Part shown: one piece after another, positions 60,995 through 64,000 of the stretch
Numbering within the stretch: position 1 is the first letter of the stretch
Layout of the letters: each line of letters starts with the position of its first letter
Made by a program: the position numbers and the translations under genes
DNA from: Lachnoanaerobaculum sp. OBRC5-5
Lineage (GTDB): Bacteria; Bacillota; Clostridia; Lachnospirales; Lachnospiraceae
DNA length: 64,000 nucleotides
NCBI RefSeq assembly: GCF_000296385.1
Contig: NZ_JH815185.1
Coordinates: forward strand, 367,779-431,778
Reading direction: 5' to 3'
Notes under the pieces: model-generated
Seen by the model: the letters and a program-made list of their open reading frames with translations, nothing else
Told to the model about the DNA's origin: nothing
The model's database searches: none

Positions 60995-61594
60995 ATGAGT
61001 AAACGGGAGCTCCTGTTAAGAAAAATAAAAGAAAATAATGGGATTATAACTACAAAAGAAGCCTTAAATATTGGTATTCATAAGGATATGCTAAAAGAAT
61101 TAACCATAAAAGAAGAACTTGAAAAAATAGCCAACGGACTTTATGCACTTCCGGGTGAGAATATCGATGAGTGTCTTTATTTCTCATACAGAATACCCAA
61201 AGGTATTTTTTCTCACGAAACAGCAGCGTATTTACAAGGATTATCAACAAGAATGCCTCTTGTTTATGTGATGACTGTAAAGGTAGGAGATAATGTCAGC
61301 AGAGTTAAGTCGGCAAGAGATAATATTATTTTTAAGTATGTAAAAATAGATTATTATGATGTTGGTAAAATAACCATAGCCGATACTTTTGACAGAGAAA
61401 TATCAGTGTATGACAAAGAAAGAACTATACTTGATATTATCAAAGACAAGGGCAGAATAGATGCACAAGTATTTAGCGAAGCAATAAAATCTTACTTTGC
61501 AAGTAAGGAGAAAAATTTATTAAAACTTTCAAAATATGCTGTTAAGATGAATATGGAACAAGCTTTAAAACGGTATACGGAGGTGCTGTTATGA
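60995..61594 (+). CDS. AbiEi-family type IV antitoxin, orphan
   Basis: The protein is 199 residues from ATG 60995, eight bases after AAAAGGTGG; ATG 60989 is too close to the SD. The N-terminal winged helix (about 1-60: IKENNGIITTKEALNIGIHKDMLKEL) is followed by IANGLYALPGE and the FSHETAAYLQGLSTRMP core. The C-terminus repeats ILDIIKDKGRIDAQVFSEAIKSYF. Full length for the shorter clostridial AbiEi. The AbiEii toxin gene that should follow is missing except for its first codons. Confidence 0.88.
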   Translation: MSKRELLLRKIKENNGIITTKEALNIGIHKDMLKELTIKEELEKIANGLYALPGENIDECLYFSYRIPKGIFSHETAAYLQGLSTRMPLVYVMTVKVGDNVSRVKSARDNIIFKYVKIDYYDVGKITIADTFDREISVYDKERTILDIIKDKGRIDAQVFSEAIKSYFASKEKNLLKLSKYAVKMNMEQALKRYTEVLL

Positions 61595-61617
61595 AAACAA
61601 ATGACGATACTGAATAA
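61591..61617 (+). pseudogene. eight-codon stub where the AbiEii toxin gene should start
   Basis: ATG 61591 overlaps the abiEi stop in an ATGA arrangement, with GGAGG upstream, and opens MKTN as AbiEii toxins commonly do. It stops after eight codons. The rest of the toxin is deleted. Confidence 0.55.
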
Positions 61618-61674
61618 TTTTAAAGAAAATGATAAATTTAAGAATGGTGTATATAAGAAAAAGGAAGTGAGACT

Positions 61675-61819
61675 ATGACAGATAAATCTATACCGTTAAC
61701 TGTTGCTACAATGACTAAAGAACAACTTGATGCAGAGCTTAGGAAAGGTTATGCTTCTATAAAAGAAGGAAAAGTATATTCTGCAGATGAAGTTGATACC
61801 TTACTTGCAACAGAGTTTG
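61675..61819 (+). repeat. antitoxin-like module, copy 1
   Basis: The first about 145 bases of this ORF recur at 63483-63627 with about 11 differences by my count. Both copies end sharply near a GAGTTTG and continue into unrelated sequence. Confidence 0.85.
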
Positions 61820-62541
61820 GCATATTAGATATGAGGTATAATAAACTTACCAATTTGATTCCGATAATAAATCCGGGTTTGAGTGGAGAGAGTGGAATTA
61901 GAGCGGCTATTTTATATAGAATTTCTCCAAGCTCTGAAATCGACTCATGTGAAACGGTTAGAAAGTTGCATAGGCATTATTATGGAAATGATATACCAAA
62001 ATCAGCAGATACTATATTTAATGCTTTTATTCCCTTTTTAGATTTCTGCCGTTCAAGGGAATTTAAATTGGGAATTTATAAAAAAGGTAAATCAAAAAAA
62101 GATGAGCTTGCATTGATTCTATTAAATTTAAAATACATATTTTATGGTTATGGTGATTTGAAAGCATTGTTTGACAGGTTTTTTGATTTAATGTATTCTT
62201 TTTCGAATTTAATGCCTGTACCGAAATATTTTAATGGAAGTGCCTATAAAAAAGGTAAAGGTACATGGGGTCTAAATAATGATTATCCATCACTTTATTA
62301 TCAAAATCTAAAAGATAAAAATTCACAAATTTATAATGCTGAAGAAATGAAACAATGGCTTGATGGAGTAATGGATAAATATAGAATAAGGGAAATGTAT
62401 GAGTTGGATCCGCCATACCCGATATCGGAATACTATGGCCATGATGATAAAAAGTTAAATAATTTGGTAATATATATTGAAAAGGCTATTAAATTGATAG
62501 AAAGCAGATTTAAGCAAGGTTTTCCAATCGATATAGTCTAA
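61675..62541 (+). CDS. chimeric protein: antitoxin-like N-terminus plus unknown domain
   Basis: This 288-residue protein starts at ATG 61675 behind AAGGAAG. Residues 1-48 resemble small stand-alone antitoxins of Firmicutes (SIPLTVATMTKEQLDAELRKGY, YSADEVDTLLATEFGI). Residues 50-288 form a predicted helical domain I do not recognise, with landmarks SGIRAAILYRISPSS, FIPFLDFCRSREFK, GKGTWGLNNDYPSLYYQ and PPYPISEYYGHDD. The frame is intact and codon use is even across the join. It could be an antitoxin fused to its effector, or a repeat fused to a resident gene. Confidence 0.6.
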   Translation: MTDKSIPLTVATMTKEQLDAELRKGYASIKEGKVYSADEVDTLLATEFGILDMRYNKLTNLIPIINPGLSGESGIRAAILYRISPSSEIDSCETVRKLHRHYYGNDIPKSADTIFNAFIPFLDFCRSREFKLGIYKKGKSKKDELALILLNLKYIFYGYGDLKALFDRFFDLMYSFSNLMPVPKYFNGSAYKKGKGTWGLNNDYPSLYYQNLKDKNSQIYNAEEMKQWLDGVMDKYRIREMYELDPPYPISEYYGHDDKKLNNLVIYIEKAIKLIESRFKQGFPIDIV

Positions 62542-62907
62542 AGTAATCTAAAAGAATGCCGGAAAGTTTATAGTCTTTATATACTCGGATTGACAAGCAC
62601 CGAATAAAAATCAGGTATTAGACGTATATTCAGCTTTAAAAAAGAGGTGTATAGTAGTATAGGTATTAAAATTGGAAGTTATAAAATACCGGAATTTCAG
62701 TAGGTAAAGTTACATACTTTCATTAAAAAAGAGGATATAATAATTTTATATTCTGTAGCGGATCAGCCTGCATTATATTAGGTTTTATTGATATCATATA
62801 AGTATACTGGTGTAGATGTGATAAACTAAAGCTATTTATAATATATTTAAAACTGCCGGATTTAGCTATTAAATAATAATGTACTTATAACTTACTCGGG
62901 AGGTATC
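62542..62907. other. AT-rich gap without recognisable genes
   Basis: This 366-bp stretch has several in-frame stops in every frame. A GAGGTG at about 62645 could have served a lost gene. I see nothing else in it. Confidence 0.5.
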
Positions 62908-63444
62908 ATGAAAGTAATTATTATGCGTCATTCAAGAGTAAAATATATATGGAAAAAATGGTATACCTCAGATGAATTTAATAAAGCCTGCAAAGAATAC
63001 GATAGCTCTTTTGTCGAATACACTGAGCAAGATTTACCGTATTTTAATCATAAAAATATTTATATAAGTACATTGCCCAGAAGTAGAGAGACTGCTATAA
63101 GTATATTCGGACAAACCCACCTTAGACAAACAGGATTGATAGATGAGGTGCCTTTAAGGTCAGCTTTTGATTCAAAAATTAAATTACCTCTGTGGTTTTG
63201 GAATTTTGCAGGACGGATTCAGTGGCTTTTTAACATTGGAAGACAGATTGAAGGAAGATTGATTACAAAAAAACGTGCAAAAAATTTTGTAAATATACTT
63301 TGTAGGGATGGGGAAGACGCTATAATCATAACACATGGATTTTTTATGCATACTTTATTGAATGCCTTTAAGGATGAGGGTTTTAGGTATGAAAAGTCAA
63401 ATATACATTATAAAACCGGAAGTTATGTTGTGGTAGAGAAATAA
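62908..63444 (+). CDS. histidine phosphatase superfamily protein
   Basis: This 178-residue protein starts at ATG 62908 behind GGGAGG. The catalytic MRHS (RH motif, residues 6-9), STLPRSRETA near 57 and THGFFMHTLL near 138 fit the phosphoglycerate-mutase-like phosphatase fold. Substrate unknown. It sits between the two antitoxin-like modules. Confidence 0.88.
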   Translation: MKVIIMRHSRVKYIWKKWYTSDEFNKACKEYDSSFVEYTEQDLPYFNHKNIYISTLPRSRETAISIFGQTHLRQTGLIDEVPLRSAFDSKIKLPLWFWNFAGRIQWLFNIGRQIEGRLITKKRAKNFVNILCRDGEDAIIITHGFFMHTLLNAFKDEGFRYEKSNIHYKTGSYVVVEK

Positions 63445-63482
63445 TTATTACAATAGTTTTATGAGAAAATGGAGGTGCTACT

Positions 63483-63627
63483 ATGACAGATAAATCTATA
63501 CCGTTATCTGTTGCTACAATGACAAGAGAGCAACTTGATGCAGAGCTTAAGAAAGGTTATGCTTCTATAAAAGCAGGAAAAATATATTCTGCAGATGAAG
63601 TTGATAAATTACTTGAAAAAGAGTTTG
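63483..63627 (+). repeat. antitoxin-like module, copy 2
   Basis: About 92 percent identical to 61675-61819 by my count, with similar SD context (GGAGGTG). After the shared GAGTTTG the sequence differs completely. Confidence 0.85.
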
Positions 63628-63686
63628 ACCTGAAACTCACACCAACAAAAAGGAGACTACATGCCCCCAATAACTGTTTTAATTAA
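63483..63686 (+). CDS. antitoxin-like small ORF, probably 3'-altered
   Basis: The 67-residue ORF starts at ATG 63483. Residues 1-50 match the N-terminus of the gene at 61675. The last 15 residues (after EFDLKL) are basic and unrelated, and arise from reading into the start of the next gene, which it overlaps by 26 bp. No toxin gene follows. It may be a functional stand-alone antitoxin or a repeat relic. Confidence 0.55.
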   Translation: MTDKSIPLSVATMTREQLDAELKKGYASIKAGKIYSADEVDKLLEKEFDLKLTPTKRRLHAPNNCFN

Positions 63687-64000
63687 GCCTGCATCAGGTC
63701 TATGCAATATGTCTTGTGAATATTGTTTTTACTGTGATGAGGCAAGTAAGCGTTTGCAAAATTCCTATGGATTTATGTCTGAAAAGACTTTGAAAAATAC
63801 AATCAGAAAAACCATGCTTAGGGCGGAGGGGAGTATACATTATGCTTTCCAGGGAGGTGAGCCGACCTTATGTGGTATTGATTTTTTCAAAAAGGCATTA
63901 GCTTATCAAAAACAGTACAATAAAAATAATATAGAAGTAACTAATGCCCTTCAGACAAACGGTTTTGCCCTTACAGATGAATGGTGTTCTTTTTTTAAGG
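63661..64000 (+). CDS. radical SAM enzyme, anaerobic sulfatase-maturase-like (partial)
   Basis: The ORF starts at ATG 63661 behind AAAGGAG and runs off the window after about 113 codons. The radical SAM cluster CxxxCxxC is present in LIKPASGLCNMSCEYCFYC. YAFQGGEPTL and NALQTNG are typical of anSME enzymes, which oxidise Cys or Ser of sulfatases to formylglycine. With the GH88 fragment 4 kb upstream this hints at a sulfated glycosaminoglycan degradation locus. Confidence 0.85.
   Translation, partial: MPPITVLIKPASGLCNMSCEYCFYCDEASKRLQNSYGFMSEKTLKNTIRKTMLRAEGSIHYAFQGGEPTLCGIDFFKKALAYQKQYNKNNIEVTNALQTNGFALTDEWCSFFK

Overview
The window looks like a chromosomal segment of a low-GC anaerobic Firmicute, most likely a Lachnospiraceae member (inference). 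The supporting signs are AT-rich DNA, strong AGA/ATA codon use, GGAGG-type ribosome binding sites, T-box leaders, a six-gene Rnf operon in the clostridial order C-D-G-E-A-B, an [FeFe] hydrogenase resembling group B, and EF-P/NrdR/AroE/AroQ neighbourhoods. I saw no rRNA, tRNA or CRISPR array.

Positions 1-18.4 kb are mostly core genes: a small membrane protein plus a P1B-type metal ATPase and a DtxR/MntR-like regulator; a GltD-like oxidoreductase; a T-box-controlled thrS; an RNHCP zinc protein; a secreted CAP protein; aroA-tyrA; a divergent EF-G paralog; a sortase-type surface protein; the hydrogenase; htpG; and a di-TOBE (Mop) protein.

Positions 18.4-25.4 kb form a visibly more AT-rich island of unknown function. 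It has a membrane-anchored BspA-type leucine-rich-repeat protein, then a tandem array of paralogous single-pass membrane proteins (four full-length copies, one C-terminal and one N-terminal fragment) interspersed with two lipoproteins. This is the best candidate for an undescribed system here.

Positions 25.4-38.6 kb are core again: DegV, galactokinase, a DUF4190-like protein, nrdR, yqeG, aroE, aroQ, efp, argS, then rnfCDGEAB behind a long leader that holds a 30-codon ORF. Positions 38.6-50.3 kb carry an IS1202-type insertion sequence with a 28-29 bp target duplication lying directly against the ileS promoter, then a T-box-controlled ileS, glycogen phosphorylase, a Cof-type HAD phosphatase, aminopeptidase P and an RlmD-type rRNA methyltransferase.

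Positions 50.3 kb to the end are accessory DNA full of gene debris. There is a SUKH-type protein, a truncated HATPase/wHTH protein and a remnant resembling a conjugative-element gene. A complete TetR-controlled cassette follows, with two exporter-type half ABC transporters plus an ECF module (A-A, T, S). Next come remnants of a DUF4143 ATPase, a GH88 hydrolase and a Phd-Doc pair, an intact Phd/YefM-ParE module, an AbiEi antitoxin whose toxin gene is reduced to eight codons, and a chimeric gene that begins with an antitoxin-like segment. The same segment recurs 1.8 kb later in front of a radical SAM sulfatase-maturase-like gene that runs off the window.
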